Below, one piece after another: positions 8,864-19,288 of a stretch of DNA of 64,000 bases. Where the stretch lies: positions 62,001-126,000 of the forward strand of contig NZ_CP081149.1 of NCBI RefSeq assembly GCF_019665785.1. The letters are read 5' to 3'. Under the pieces are notes generated by a model that was not told where the DNA came from, searched no databases, and saw only the letters and a list, made by a program, of their open reading frames with translations. This stretch comes from Deefgea piscis. GTDB lineage: Bacteria; Pseudomonadota; Gammaproteobacteria; Burkholderiales; Chitinibacteraceae. Both the position numbers and the translations under genes were made by a program. The first letter of the stretch is position 1. Every line of letters begins with the position of its first letter.

Positions 8864-9619
8864 ATGACCGGTTTTTACACGCTGTTTTATAAAGAAATAT
8901 TACGTTTTTGGAAGGTTGGCTTTCAAACCGTCGCCGCACCGATTTTGACTGCATTGATGTATTTATTGGTGTTTGCACAAGTATTAGCCGATCGCGTGCA
9001 ACCTTTAGCCGGCGTGAGCTATACCGCGTTTTTGATTCCTGGCTTGATGATGATGAGCATGCTGCAAAATGCTTTTGCCAATACCAGCTCGAGCATTATT
9101 CAATCCAAAGTCACCGGCAGTATGGTATTTGTCTTGCTGCCACCGTTATCGCACTTTGAGTTTTTCTCAGCCTATACCTTGGCCGCAATTGTGCGTGGAC
9201 TGGTGGTCGGCCTAGGGGTATCGCTCACTGCACTAATATTTGACATGCCTAGCCTTAAATACCCCTTATGGATCTTAATTTTTGCGCTATTAGGCTGCGG
9301 CATCATGGCGGTATTGGGCATGATTGCAGGGATTTGGGCCGAAAAATTTGATCAGCTAGCTGCCTTTCAAAACTTTTTGATTATGCCGCTGACGTTTTTA
9401 TCTGGCGTGTTTTACTCAATTCATAGCTTGCCGCCATTTTGGCAAAAGGTATCGCACTTTAATCCGGTTTTTTATATGATTGACGGCTTTCGCTACGGTT
9501 TTTTTGGTCAAAGTGATGTCAATCCATGGCTTTCTTTGTCCGTAGTCGGATTTAGTTTACTTATTCTCGCCGCAATGGCCTTCTCCTTGATAAAATCGGG
9601 ATACAAAATTCGCCGCTAA
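8864..9619 (+). CDS. YadH-like ABC-2 type permease
   Basis: 251-aa membrane subunit of the ABC exporter encoded just upstream. It has six predicted membrane spans and the ABC-2 membrane signature region (FLIMPLTFLSGVFYSIHSLPPFWQKVSHFNPVF, given here by position about residues 178-210) and the YadH-like end VNPWLSLSVVGFSLLILA. Start ATG 8864 is preceded by AGG within a suitable distance. Same operon as mlaA and yadG-like; substrate unknown. Confidence 0.85.
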   Translation: MTGFYTLFYKEILRFWKVGFQTVAAPILTALMYLLVFAQVLADRVQPLAGVSYTAFLIPGLMMMSMLQNAFANTSSSIIQSKVTGSMVFVLLPPLSHFEFFSAYTLAAIVRGLVVGLGVSLTALIFDMPSLKYPLWILIFALLGCGIMAVLGMIAGIWAEKFDQLAAFQNFLIMPLTFLSGVFYSIHSLPPFWQKVSHFNPVFYMIDGFRYGFFGQSDVNPWLSLSVVGFSLLILAAMAFSLIKSGYKIRR

Positions 9620-9678
9620 CTATTTACTCCAGCGATAATTTCATCGCCTAGAGTCGATTTGACCCCCTAAAGAGCATC

Positions 9679-9918
9679 ATGACGCCAGAACAAGTACAAG
9701 CCCTTATTGCCCAAATCCTGCCTTGCGAACAGCTGGATGTTGAAGGCGATGGTCATCATTTTTATGCCACGATAGTCTCAAGCCGCTTTGAAGGTTTGGG
9801 TTTATTAGCGCGACATCGCTTAATCAACGACGGCTTAAAATCCTATATCGATTCAGGTGAACTGCACGCAATCTCAATGCGCGCGACCCTCACACCGGCT
9901 GAAATGGCCAAGCGTTAA
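9679..9918 (+). CDS. ibaG: IbaG, BolA-family protein
   Basis: 79-aa BolA-like protein. BolA-family proteins pair with monothiol glutaredoxins and bind a shared [2Fe-2S] cluster. The family pattern is seen in GDGHHFYATIVSSRFEGL and LLARHRLINDGL, with the conserved RHR helix, and the ending SMRATLTPAEMAK. In E. coli ibaG (yrbA) sits between mlaB and murA, and here it sits between the mla/ABC genes and murA, so synteny supports IbaG rather than BolA. Its stop overlaps the next small gene by one base (TAATG). Confidence 0.92.
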   Translation: MTPEQVQALIAQILPCEQLDVEGDGHHFYATIVSSRFEGLGLLARHRLINDGLKSYIDSGELHAISMRATLTPAEMAKR

Positions 9919-10103
9919 TGGCCGACCCCGATAAACGTTTTGATTTATCGGCCATTGATGACGCCAAAGCCGTTATTGAACAAGCCAAAATCGACGCCAA
10001 AAAACCCCAAGATCGCCGCAGCATGGGCCGCTTAGTCGCGCTGAGCAATTTGCCGTGGCTCATTGGCATTGTCGCTTGGGTGTGGTGGACTTGGTTTAAA
10101 TAA
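9918..10103 (+). CDS. small single-pass membrane protein, unknown
   Basis: 61-aa protein that I do not recognise. The first 40 residues are charged (MADPDKRFDLSAIDDAK...KKPQDRRSMGR) and the last 20 form a Trp-rich membrane helix (LPWLIGIVAWVWWTWF). It starts within the ibaG stop codon (TAATG), which supports translation by coupling, and ends 115 bp before murA. The tail-anchored layout would leave the charged part in the cytoplasm. No function can be inferred beyond co-expression with ibaG and murA. Confidence 0.65.
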   Translation: MADPDKRFDLSAIDDAKAVIEQAKIDAKKPQDRRSMGRLVALSNLPWLIGIVAWVWWTWFK

Positions 10104-10212
10104 AACTTCACCGTCGCCAAGCCACCGCCAGCCATCATGCGATCTCGCATTCGATGCGGCGCAAGCCATAAGCCGACGGATTTCATTGCCTATTTCGTTT
10201 TTAGAGAATTGA

Positions 10213-11468
<1,256 letters not shown>

Positions 11469-11469
<1 letters not shown>

Positions 11470-11873
11470 TGTTCAATATCAATCCCAAACCAGCAAGTGA
11501 AGATAGCGACGGCAAACTCAAGCCACCCACACAGGCGGAAAAAACCTGTGCCGTGATTTTGCATTTGTCTGGCTTATGTTGGTTGCCGATTATTCCGCTG
11601 CAAGTATTGGCGCTGATTGTGCCTTTTTTGGGTTTGCAATTTGCCCGCGCGCACTCGGAATTCGTTGAACAACACGCGGTGCAAATTTGTAATTTTCAAA
11701 TGCTAATGGCTTGTTTTTATGTATTGGCGCTGATTGCGACTTTATTCTTTAAAACGCCCATTTTTATTTGGTGGGTTGCCATTGGTGCTTCTTTGTTTTC
11801 AGTTTGGGAAGCGGCCAAAGCCATAAATGGCTGGCCTGCTAAATACCCTGCCGGTCTCAAACTATTTAAATAA
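11469..11873 (+). CDS. DUF4870-like small membrane protein
   Basis: 134-aa protein with a polar N-terminus (residues 1-25) and three hydrophobic segments ([56 protein letters not shown]). The pattern [14 protein letters not shown]...[14 protein letters not shown] resembles DUF4870/Tic20-like proteins, usually written as hxsaf.....d.fv..hakqaLnF. Function unknown. It begins in the murA stop codon and is followed by a 7-bp GC hairpin (11878-11894) just before hisG. Confidence 0.7.
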
Positions 11874-11877
11874 AACC

Positions 11878-11894
11878 GTGGCGCTGGGCGCCAC
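11878..11894 (+). other. GC hairpin before hisG
   Basis: GTGGCGC-TGG-GCGCCAC lies between the DUF4870-like gene and hisG, ending 14 bases before the hisG ATG (11909). It has no T-run, so it is not a classical terminator; it could modulate hisG translation or partly separate murA from his transcription. Confidence 0.5.
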
Positions 11895-11908
11895 TGCAGG
11901 AAATCCTA

Positions 11909-12556
11909 ATGATTACGATCGCGCTATCGAAAGGCCGTATTTTTGAAGAAACGCTCCCCTTATTGGCAGCGGCAGGGATTGTGCCAAGTGAAGCGCCCGA
12001 AAGCACGCGTAAGCTCATTATCGGCACCAATCAAGCCGATGTGCAGCTGATTATTGTACGTGCTTCGGACGTACCCACTTATGTGCAATATGGCGCGGCC
12101 GACTTAGGTGTCGCCGGTAAAGACGTCCTGATTGAGCATGGTGGCCAAGGTTTGTATCAGCCACTAGATTTAGAAATCGCCAAATGCAGCCTAATGGTGG
12201 CGGTACAAAATGGCTTTGATTATGCCGAAGCGGTGAAACAAGGCGCGCGTTTACGCATCGCCACCAAATACACTGAACAGGCTAAAGAGCATTTTGCCAG
12301 CAAAGGCGTGCACATCGATTTAATCAAACTGTATGGCTCAATGGAATTAGCCCCCTTAGTGGGTTTGGCTGATGCCATTGTCGATTTGGTTTCAACTGGC
12401 AGCACGCTCAAAGCCAATGATTTAGTCGCCGTTGAGCATATTCGCGATATTTCGAGTCGTTTAGTCATCAATCAATCAGCACTCAAACTCAAACAAGCGC
12501 GGATTCAACCGATGCTGGATGCGTTTACTGCGACTGTTAACGGTCGGAAAAACTAA
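11909..12556 (+). CDS. hisG: HisG, ATP phosphoribosyltransferase (short form)
   Basis: 215-aa catalytic subunit for the first step of histidine synthesis. It starts [19 protein letters not shown] and carries [13 protein letters not shown] and the PRPP-binding stretch [17 protein letters not shown]. The length is that of the short form, which lacks the C-terminal regulatory domain and works with HisZ. No hisZ is present in this window. An AGGA lies at 11898-11901 before the ATG. Confidence 0.97.
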   Translation: MITIALSKGRIFEETLPLLAAAGIVPSEAPESTRKLIIGTNQADVQLIIVRASDVPTYVQYGAADLGVAGKDVLIEHGGQGLYQPLDLEIAKCSLMVAVQNGFDYAEAVKQGARLRIATKYTEQAKEHFASKGVHIDLIKLYGSMELAPLVGLADAIVDLVSTGSTLKANDLVAVEHIRDISSRLVINQSALKLKQARIQPMLDAFTATVNGRKN

Positions 12557-12561
12557 GCACC

Positions 12562-13161
12562 GTGCGCTGGCAAAGCTGGATTAGTTGGCGCAAAGCGCCA
12601 TTTTATGCGCTGGCAATGATGTTTTGCTGGCCATGGCTATTGCAGCTATTTGCCTTTACCCACGTCAATGAGCGGCTGATTTTTTTTATTGTTGCCATTT
12701 ACGCTAATTATTTTTACTTTATTTTTAGTATTGCTAAAGGCCAGCGCCTGAGTGAAGGCGTGACGCCCGAACATGCAGTTTGGTTGTTTGTCTTAAGTAA
12801 TATCATTTTGGCCATGGTGTTTGCGGTCGGTTGGCATCATTTTGCTTTATTTGGCCCACCGCTGCATTGCCTGAAAGAGCCGACGTTACTACAGGCGATT
12901 TATTTTTCAGCTGAGGTTTTTTCTACCGTTGGTTTTGGCGATTTACTGCCGTGTTCTGATCAAGGGCAAATGCTATTTATTGCCGAATCACTGATTGGGA
13001 CCACGCATTTTGGCGTGTTTATGACTTTAATTTTTAGTCGGGTGATTTTTCCGCAATCCAAACCCAAAACGCCGCGTAAAGCCAAAATCGAGCCTAAAAC
13101 CGAACTCAACGACGATCACGCGGTCAGTAAAACTGACAACTCCACTTCTTCAAATTTATGA
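12562..13161 (+). CDS. two-pore-helix-type potassium channel protein (ion_trans_2)
   Basis: 199-aa membrane protein with four hydrophobic spans (about residues 13-32, 39-57, 72-91, 134-155). A pore loop before the last span carries the filter-like sequence [10 protein letters not shown] (TVGFGD at 122-127), the K+ channel signature. The C-terminal 35 residues are Lys-rich and cytoplasmic, with no RCK/TrkA domain. The start is GTG at 12562, five bases after the hisG stop, so it is probably co-transcribed with hisG. Role in the his cluster is unclear; this may simply be operon hitch-hiking. Confidence 0.8.
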   Translation: MRWQSWISWRKAPFYALAMMFCWPWLLQLFAFTHVNERLIFFIVAIYANYFYFIFSIAKGQRLSEGVTPEHAVWLFVLSNIILAMVFAVGWHHFALFGPPLHCLKEPTLLQAIYFSAEVFSTVGFGDLLPCSDQGQMLFIAESLIGTTHFGVFMTLIFSRVIFPQSKPKTPRKAKIEPKTELNDDHAVSKTDNSTSSNL

Positions 13162-13703
13162 GACCTTGTGAGATGAAACCCTCAACAGCATCCAATCTAA
13201 AAACACCGTTTATTTCAAAAATCATTTTTAGTAGCCGCTGGCTACAACTACCGATTTACCTCGGCCTGATTGTGGTGCAAGGCGTTTACGCTTATAAGTT
13301 TCTCGCTGCGCTTTACAATATGCTGATGAATTTAACCTCATTGAGCGAAACCCAAATTATGCTCGCCGTATTGGGTTTGATCGACGTGGTCATGATTGCG
13401 AATTTATTGCTCATGGTGACTGTTGGCGGTTACGAAACCTTTGTTTCTCGACTGCACATTGACAATGATCCAGACCAGCCTGAATGGCTAGATCATGTGA
13501 ACGCGACAGTACTTAAAGTCAAACTCTCGATGGCGATTATCAGTATTTCATCGATCCATTTATTGCAGACCTTTATCAACGCCGCACAAACCTCAGAAGC
13601 AACAATGAAATGGCAAGTGATTATTCATTTGTCTTTCCTCGTGTCTGCTGCGGCGCTCGCTTACACCGATAAACTACTGCATTCGGTATCTAATCCGCAC
13701 TAA
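13158..13703 (+). CDS. YqhA family (UPF0114) membrane protein
   Basis: 181-aa membrane protein of the YqhA/TIGR00645 family: [45 protein letters not shown] and the C-terminal LLHS match the family pattern of three to four spans. E. coli YqhA has no firm function. The ATG at 13158 overlaps the channel stop (ATGA); an internal ATG at 13173 is also possible. A strong terminator follows 22 bases after the stop. Confidence 0.85.
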   Translation: MRPCEMKPSTASNLKTPFISKIIFSSRWLQLPIYLGLIVVQGVYAYKFLAALYNMLMNLTSLSETQIMLAVLGLIDVVMIANLLLMVTVGGYETFVSRLHIDNDPDQPEWLDHVNATVLKVKLSMAIISISSIHLLQTFINAAQTSEATMKWQVIIHLSFLVSAAALAYTDKLLHSVSNPH

Positions 13704-13724
13704 GCACAGTCCCATCGATACAGC

Positions 13725-13750
13725 GCGCCGTCCTTGTGACGGCGCTTTTT
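13725..13750 (+). terminator. Rho-independent terminator after yqhA-like gene
   Basis: GCGCCGTC-cttgt-GACGGCGC followed directly by TTTTT (13746-13750). The perfect 8-bp stem and T-run end the murA-hisG-channel-yqhA transcript before hisD. Confidence 0.9.
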
Positions 13751-13841
13751 ATTGTCTCATCGCGAAAAACAACAGCGCACCGCGCCTTTATTACTTCTGA
13801 TTTTCAGCTTGAGGCCCTAAATGACATTTAGCTGGATCGCC

Positions 13842-13870
13842 GCCGATAGACGGATAAGTCAGGGTATAAT
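13842..13870 (+). promoter_or_regulatory. candidate hisD promoter
   Basis: A perfect TATAAT at 13865-13870 lies 34 bases before the hisD ATG and downstream of a strong terminator, so a new promoter is expected here. No convincing -35 box is visible 17 bp upstream (GCCGAT), so an activator or a weak -35 would be needed. Confidence 0.5.
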
Positions 13871-13903
13871 CAACGCCATTCTTTCTTGCATTGGGTCTAC
13901 GCC

Positions 13904-15199
13904 ATGATTCGCCGTTTTGATTCTACTTCCGTCGATTTTCAATCTGAACTCACCGCACTGCTGGCGTTTGAAACCTCGCAAGACCCACAAGTCGACGTTC
14001 GTGTTGCTGGCATTTTGGCCGATGTAAAAGCCCGTGGCGACGCCGCCGTGATTGAATACACCAATCAATTTGATGGCACCAGCGCGCAAACCATGGCCGA
14101 TTTGGAGCTAAGCCAAGAAGAACTCAAAGCCGCATTCGAGCGCCTGCCAAGCGATCAAGCCGCGGCATTACAAGCCGCGGCAGCGCGAGTACGCAGCTTT
14201 CATGAAAAACAAAAAATGGCATCTTGGACGTACGAAGATGAAGACGGCACGCTGCTCGGCCAGCAAGTGACCGCGCTCGATCGCGTTGGCATTTATGTTC
14301 CAGGTGGCAAAGCAACGTATCCATCATCAGTACTGATGAATGCCATTCCAGCGCACGTTGCTGGCGTTCAAGAAATCATCATGGTGGTGCCAACACCGCG
14401 TGGCGAGCGCAATGATATGGTGCTCGGTGCAGCGTATGTTGCAGGTGTGAGCCGGGCATTTACCATTGGCGGCGCGCAAGCCGTTGGTGCATTGGCATTT
14501 GGTACCGCAACGATTCCGCAAGTCGATAAAATCACTGGCCCAGGCAACGCCTACGTGGCGAGCGCCAAACGCGCAGTGTTTGGTATCGTCGGTATTGATA
14601 TGGTGGCCGGCCCATCCGAAATTTTAGTGATTGCCGACGGCACAACGCCAGCCGATTGGGTGGCGATGGATTTATTTAGCCAAGCCGAACACGATGAAAT
14701 CGCCCAGTCGATCTTGCTATGCACCGATGCCGCCTATCTCGCTGAAGTCCAAGCCAGCATCAGCAAATTACTGCCAACACAGCCACGCAAAGATATTATT
14801 AGCGCATCACTGGCTAATCGCGGCGCGCTAATTTTAGTGAAAGACTTGGCTGAGGCGTGCGAAATTAGCAATTACATCGCACCAGAACATTTGGAATTGT
14901 CCGTTGCAGATCCTGATGCGCTATTGCCGCAAATCCGCCACGCTGGCGCTATTTTTATGGGGCAATTCACCTCAGAAAGCTTGGGCGACTATTGCGCCGG
15001 ACCCAACCACGTTTTACCAACCGCCCGCAGCGCACGTTTTTCTAGCCCGCTTGGCGTATACGACTTCCAAAAACGCTCGTCGATTATCAAAGTATCTGAA
15101 GCCGGCGCACAAAAATTGGGCAAAATTGCCAGCGTTCTCGCGCACGGTGAAGGCCTAACAGCACACGCCAATGCCGCTGAACTACGCTTAAAAGCCTAA
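13904..15199 (+). CDS. hisD: HisD, histidinol dehydrogenase
   Basis: 431-aa Zn-dependent NAD enzyme that oxidises histidinol to histidine, the last two steps of the pathway. Zinc/catalytic motifs visible: SQAEHDE (Gln/His ligands), YIAPEHLEL (catalytic Glu-His) and the C-terminal [11 protein letters not shown] (His ligand). The NAD-region segment [14 protein letters not shown] is also clear. I use ATG 13904 ([12 protein letters not shown]); a TTG six codons upstream adds residues not typical of the family. It has its own candidate promoter and is followed by a long hairpin. Confidence 0.97.
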   Translation: MIRRFDSTSVDFQSELTALLAFETSQDPQVDVRVAGILADVKARGDAAVIEYTNQFDGTSAQTMADLELSQEELKAAFERLPSDQAAALQAAAARVRSFHEKQKMASWTYEDEDGTLLGQQVTALDRVGIYVPGGKATYPSSVLMNAIPAHVAGVQEIIMVVPTPRGERNDMVLGAAYVAGVSRAFTIGGAQAVGALAFGTATIPQVDKITGPGNAYVASAKRAVFGIVGIDMVAGPSEILVIADGTTPADWVAMDLFSQAEHDEIAQSILLCTDAAYLAEVQASISKLLPTQPRKDIISASLANRGALILVKDLAEACEISNYIAPEHLELSVADPDALLPQIRHAGAIFMGQFTSESLGDYCAGPNHVLPTARSARFSSPLGVYDFQKRSSIIKVSEAGAQKLGKIASVLAHGEGLTAHANAAELRLKA

Positions 15200-15203
15200 A
15201 GCA

Positions 15204-15235
15204 AACAGCCCCGCAATGGCGATTGCGGGGCTGTT
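15204..15235 (+). terminator. 14-bp stem-loop after hisD
   Basis: Perfect 14-bp inverted repeat (AACAGCCCCGCAAT / ATTGCGGGGCTGTT) with loop GGCG, four bases after the hisD stop. The T-run is only two bases, so termination may be partial. It separates hisD from the convergent helical-repeat gene. Confidence 0.7.
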
Positions 15236-15304
15236 GATGCCACAAATAAAAAGCCTATGTATTGCTCTACAAAATAATAAATAAATGCTCTATAGCCACA
15301 TACC

Positions 15305-16342
15305 CTAAATAAGTAACTCACTTAGACCGCTCAGATTGGGTGAAATATTGGGCACCATCCCAGCATTTAAATGCAGCAAAATAAAATTAACTCGGCGCGC
15401 CAAATCATCCGCTAATTCAAACTGGCCAGTGCTGCGAGCGTAACGCTCGGCTTGCTCACTTAAACGCATTTCTAAATGCCGTAGCCCATCTGCCTTTGCA
15501 ATCAGCAAGCCACGCTGAATAATGCTCAGCGCCGATACCAGCAGCCCTTTTTTTGCCATTAATTGCGCCCATAAGGCCAATAAATTAATCTCGGCCCAAT
15601 GATATGGCGTGCTAGCAACAATCGCTAAACCATCCGATATTAAGTTTTCTGCTGTAATTAAATCTCCGGTTTCTAGCTTAATTTCAGCCAAACGAAACGA
15701 GCTGGTCGCCGCATAATGTGGCAGTTTCTGCTGTAAACACAGCTGCAAAGCTTCGCGCAGTAACGCTTTTGCTGCGGGGACTTCACCGATCTTTTTTAAA
15801 TTAACCGCCCAATTAATTTTGGCCTTAACCAATAAAAAAGGATCACCCTGCCCTAGCAATAGGCCATGCGCCAGACTGTGCATTTTCGCCGCCAATGCAT
15901 AGTCACCACCGGCATCACAAATTTGCCCCAAGCCAATCAAGGCCAAACTGCGCGTTGTTAAAAACTCGACTTGTTTGCCACATAAAACCGCACATTGCTG
16001 CCAATGCTCAAGCGCTTGGGGATAACACGCTTGCGAGTAATAACAACGGCCGATTTGCTCCAAAATTTCCGGCGTGCGCTGCATTTGCTTAAATTCTTCG
16101 GCGTACACCAACGCTTCTGTTAAGCAGCTCAGCGCATGCTTTACATCGCCGAGCTGATCTTCGATTTGCGAGAGCAACAAAGCGCAATCAATCAAACAAG
16201 GCGCATCAAACACTTGCCGCGCCTCAGCCAGCAAGGCCAAGCACTGCGTGCGCGCACCAACCGGTTCGATAAACATCGATTGCTTTACCACCAATACGCG
16301 CTGTTGTCGCACTACTTGCTCAGTTAAAGGCAGCTCAAACAC
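15305..16342 (-). CDS. TPR-like helical repeat protein, unknown function
   Basis: 345-aa cytoplasmic protein built from about seven TPR-like helix pairs, for example LEQIGRCYYSQACYPQALEHW, SLALIGLGQICDAGGDYALA, INWAVNLKKIGEVPAAKALL and FRLAEIKLETGDLITAENLI (each quoted in part). No catalytic domain follows the repeats. Similar repeats are found in front of GGDEF output domains or in LuxR/MalT-type regulators; here only the repeat part exists. It is transcribed opposite to the his genes and fills the space between hisD and hisB where hisC is common. No function is assigned. Confidence 0.7.
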   Translation of the reverse strand: MFELPLTEQVVRQQRVLVVKQSMFIEPVGARTQCLALLAEARQVFDAPCLIDCALLLSQIEDQLGDVKHALSCLTEALVYAEEFKQMQRTPEILEQIGRCYYSQACYPQALEHWQQCAVLCGKQVEFLTTRSLALIGLGQICDAGGDYALAAKMHSLAHGLLLGQGDPFLLVKAKINWAVNLKKIGEVPAAKALLREALQLCLQQKLPHYAATSSFRLAEIKLETGDLITAENLISDGLAIVASTPYHWAEINLLALWAQLMAKKGLLVSALSIIQRGLLIAKADGLRHLEMRLSEQAERYARSTGQFELADDLARRVNFILLHLNAGMVPNISPNLSGLSELLI

Positions 16343-16701
16343 AGAATGGATTTACCTCTTGAATTTGTGGTATCTAATTCATCCGCGCCAAGTACCAACT
16401 TAGCGCCAATGATCCGCGGTATAGTACGAACGAGATTGCATTTTGTAGACGGCTATTTGCTTTGTTATCGTCATCAAGGCTCGATTACTTGAGCGAGGCG
16501 CCAAGATAAATGTCATCACTGCAAATAATAGTGTCAGATTGAACATGAATGATCTGCGACAAGCTTCGAGCCCATTCACTTTTGTAAGAAAGAAACGCGG
16601 CGGCGACCGTAACGATTCGGCGGATTCTGATAGAATAGTGCGACATCATCGTGGTCCGCGCATTCCGCTGAATGCCCTTTGCCAATCTCGAGAACAGACT
16701 C
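16343..16701. other. 359-bp divergent intergenic region before hisB
   Basis: This stretch separates the divergent TPR-like gene and hisB. A TAGAAT at 16631-16636 is a possible -10 for hisB, without a clear -35. I see no remnant of hisC, no RNA gene and no repeat shared with the rest of the window. Confidence 0.5.
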
Positions 16702-17295
16702 ATGCGCCAAGTAACAGTTAGCCGCAATACCTTAGAAACTCAAATCACCATTACCCTCAATTTAGACGGCACGGGAATCAGCAAATTTGATACCGGTGTG
16801 CCCTTTTTTGAACATATGCTCGACCAAGTCGCTCGCCACGGCCTATTTGATATCGAAATCAAAGCCGTTGGTGATTTGCATATTGATGCCCATCATACGG
16901 TTGAAGATGTCGGTATTACCTTGGGCCAAGCTTTTGCTCAAGCGGTTGGCGATAAAAAAGGCATTGTGCGTTATGGCCACAGCTATGTGCCACTCGATGA
17001 GGCGCTATCACGGGTGGTGGTCGACTTATCGGGCCGCCCTTGCTTGGAATACGATTGCGAATACACCCGCGCAATGATCGGCGGTTTTGATGTCGATTTA
17101 TTTGGTGAATTCTTCCGTGGTTTTGTTAACCATGCCGCAATTAGCTTGCATATCGACAATCTCAAAGGCAAAAACGCCCACCACCAAGCCGAAACGATTT
17201 TTAAAGCACTGGGCCGCGCTTTACGCATGGCCGTTGAGCACGATCCTCGCATGGCGGGCATCACACCATCGACCAAGGGCACGCTAGTCGGCTGA
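16702..17295 (+). CDS. hisB: HisB, imidazoleglycerol-phosphate dehydratase
   Basis: 197-aa monofunctional dehydratase for the sixth step of histidine synthesis; the phosphatase domain found in E. coli HisB is absent, as usual in betaproteobacteria. Metal-binding histidine motifs [10 protein letters not shown] and KNAHHQAE are visible, and the ending [12 protein letters not shown] is typical. I place the start at ATG 16702 ([10 protein letters not shown]); an in-frame ATG at 16672 adds ten unconserved residues. An unusual inverted repeat lies between its stop and hisH. Confidence 0.97.
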   Translation: MRQVTVSRNTLETQITITLNLDGTGISKFDTGVPFFEHMLDQVARHGLFDIEIKAVGDLHIDAHHTVEDVGITLGQAFAQAVGDKKGIVRYGHSYVPLDEALSRVVVDLSGRPCLEYDCEYTRAMIGGFDVDLFGEFFRGFVNHAAISLHIDNLKGKNAHHQAETIFKALGRALRMAVEHDPRMAGITPSTKGTLVG

Positions 17296-17310
17296 TACCA
17301 ACAAGATCCG

Positions 17311-17374
17311 ACGCAGAGCCGCAAAGACGCAGAGAAAATCCAAAATTGAACTCTGCGCCTCTGCGTCTCTGCGT
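17311..17374. repeat. inverted CTCTGCGT-type repeat between hisB and hisH
   Basis: Two 24-bp arms (17311-17334 and 17351-17374) match as an inverted repeat at 21 of 24 positions, with a 16-bp centre. Each arm is made of three near-identical 8-bp units (CTCTGCGT in one orientation, ACGCAGAG in the other). Short ACGCAGAGACGCAGAG-type repeats of this kind occur in many unrelated bacterial genomes. The hairpin is followed by CTCTTTTTAAG, so it might also act as a weak terminator inside the his cluster. Confidence 0.85.
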
Positions 17375-17404
17375 TGAGAGCTCTTTTTAAGGTTTGGATT
17401 TTTA

Positions 17405-18049
17405 ATGAAAATAGCAATCGTAGATTACGGTATGGGCAATTTGCATTCGGTGACTAAGGCGTTTGAGCTGGTTGCCCAAGGCCAAGCCGAGATTATCCTC
17501 ACCGCCGACCCGACTGTTGTGGCTAGCGCGGATAAAGTGGTTTTTCCTGGTCAAGGTGCGATGCCCGATTGTATGCGTGAACTCGAGGCCAGCGGCTTAA
17601 AGCAAGCGGTACTCGATGCTGCGGCAAGCAAACCTTTTTTAGGCATTTGCGTTGGTGCACAGTTGTTGTTTGAACATAGCGAAGAAGGCGACATAGATTG
17701 TCTTGGCGTCTTTAAAGGCAAAGTGATTAAGTTCAAGCCCGAAAATATGCATGACGAGCAAGGCCAAAAACTCAAAGTGCCGCATATGGGCTGGAATGAA
17801 ATGTTCATTGTGCAAGACCACCCTCTATGGGCTGGCATTGCCGACAAAGAGCGCTTTTACTTCGTTCACAGCTATCATTTTGCGCCGGCCGAGCCACACG
17901 ACACCATCATTGAAACCAGTTATCCCAATCGTTTTGCCGTGGCGATTGCTAAAGACAATGTCTTTGCAATCCAATGCCACCCCGAAAAAAGCCACACTGC
18001 TGGGCTGCAATTATTAAGAAATTTTGTGCATTGGAATGGTAAGCAATAA
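17405..18049 (+). CDS. hisH: HisH, glutamine amidotransferase subunit of IGP synthase
   Basis: 214-aa class I glutaminase that feeds ammonia to HisF. The catalytic triad is visible: Cys in FLGICVGAQLLFE and His/Glu in IQCHPEKSHTAG. The start MKIAIVDYGMGNLHSV is the family N-terminus. It lies 109 bp after hisB, separated by the inverted repeat, and 113 bp before hisA. Confidence 0.97.
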   Translation: MKIAIVDYGMGNLHSVTKAFELVAQGQAEIILTADPTVVASADKVVFPGQGAMPDCMRELEASGLKQAVLDAAASKPFLGICVGAQLLFEHSEEGDIDCLGVFKGKVIKFKPENMHDEQGQKLKVPHMGWNEMFIVQDHPLWAGIADKERFYFVHSYHFAPAEPHDTIIETSYPNRFAVAIAKDNVFAIQCHPEKSHTAGLQLLRNFVHWNGKQ

Positions 18050-18162
18050 GCTAAATAGATATTCAGATTTAAATCGCTTCGCTCAATTTGGCTAGTTTTA
18101 ACCTATACTGCTTACTTGGCTTTGACCTATTAACGACTCATTTACTTTTACACGCTAACATC

Positions 18163-18903
18163 ATGCTGATTATTCCTGCAATTGATTTAAAAGATGGCCA
18201 GTGCGTACGCCTGCGCCAAGGTGAAATGAACGACGCCACCGTATTTTCTGACGACCCAGCAAGCTTCGTTAGTCATTGGCTCGATCAAGGTGCGCGTCGG
18301 ATGCATTTAGTCGATTTAAACGGTGCGTTTGCGGGTAAGCCAAAAAATTTGGCCGCGGTAAAAAAAATCCTCGCGGCAATCAATGGCGAAGTGCCGGTGC
18401 AATTAGGGGGCGGCATTCGCTCGCTGGAAACCATCGAAATGTATCTTGATGCCGGGATTGATTACGTCATTATTGGTACTGCCGCAATCAAACAACCGGG
18501 GTTCTTACACGAAGCGTGTGATGCCTTTCCGGGTCAAATCATTGTCGGTCTAGATGCCAAAGACGGCATGGTCGCCACCGATGGTTGGGCCAAAGTCACC
18601 GATCACAATGTGATTGATTTGGCCAAACGCTTTGAAGGCTACGGCGTTGAAAGCATTATTTACACTGATATCGGCCGTGATGGCATGCTGTCTGGGGTGA
18701 ATATCGAAGCCACCGTCAAATTAGCCCAAGCTTTAACCATCCCGGTCATTGCCTCTGGCGGTCTAACTAATTTGGACGATGTGCGTAAATTATGCGAAGT
18801 GGCCGATGAAGGCATTGAAGGTGTGATCACTGGCCGTGCTATTTATGAAGGCACGATCGACTTTGCCAAGGCACAAGACTTAGCGGATGAACTTTCCGCC
18901 TAA
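18163..18903 (+). CDS. hisA: HisA, ProFAR isomerase
   Basis: 246-aa (beta-alpha)8-barrel isomerase, fourth step of histidine synthesis. Catalytic Asp residues lie in [13 protein letters not shown] and YTDIGRDGM, and phosphate-binding segments in LGGGIRS and ASGGLTN. The ATG at 18163 (MLIIPAIDL) matches the family start; the upstream in-frame ATG at 18088 would add 25 hydrophobic residues not seen in HisA. Confidence 0.97.
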   Translation: MLIIPAIDLKDGQCVRLRQGEMNDATVFSDDPASFVSHWLDQGARRMHLVDLNGAFAGKPKNLAAVKKILAAINGEVPVQLGGGIRSLETIEMYLDAGIDYVIIGTAAIKQPGFLHEACDAFPGQIIVGLDAKDGMVATDGWAKVTDHNVIDLAKRFEGYGVESIIYTDIGRDGMLSGVNIEATVKLAQALTIPVIASGGLTNLDDVRKLCEVADEGIEGVITGRAIYEGTIDFAKAQDLADELSA

Positions 18904-18920
18904 ATCGTCAGCGAGGGCGC

Positions 18921-19259
18921 ATGGAAAAACCAGACTGGTTCAATTGGGCAAATGACGAAAGAAAAACGGGTGATTGGATTCGCGCCAATAACCCCAAGTG
19001 GTTTGCCGAGGTTTGCCAGATTTTGTTTGAATATGACCCGATGACGATTTCGCTAGTCAGCGAGCCGGAAGGTTATGCGCCAGAAGTAGGTAGTATTTTA
19101 CGCAGTCTACCGCAGTGCTTGAACGTCGACGACGTACAACAACTTCTTTTTAATGTTTTCACCCAATGGTTTACGCCAGAATTTGCTGGCAGCCGCAGCC
19201 AATACGCTGAAGCTGCGGCCGCCATTTGGGAAAACTGGAAACAGCAACAACTCGATTAA
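18921..19259 (+). CDS. unknown 112-aa protein between hisA and hisF
   Basis: I do not recognise this protein. It is acidic and Trp-rich ([47 protein letters not shown]), with no signal peptide or membrane segment, and looks like a small globular helical protein. It begins 18 bp after hisA with GAGGGCG upstream of its ATG, and ends 29 bp before the hisF start, so it is co-transcribed with the his genes. No metal- or nucleotide-binding motif is seen. Confidence 0.75.
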   Translation: MEKPDWFNWANDERKTGDWIRANNPKWFAEVCQILFEYDPMTISLVSEPEGYAPEVGSILRSLPQCLNVDDVQQLLFNVFTQWFTPEFAGSRSQYAEAAAAIWENWKQQQLD

Positions 19260-19288
19260 TCTGCGGTGCCTCACCGCACGGAAATAAA

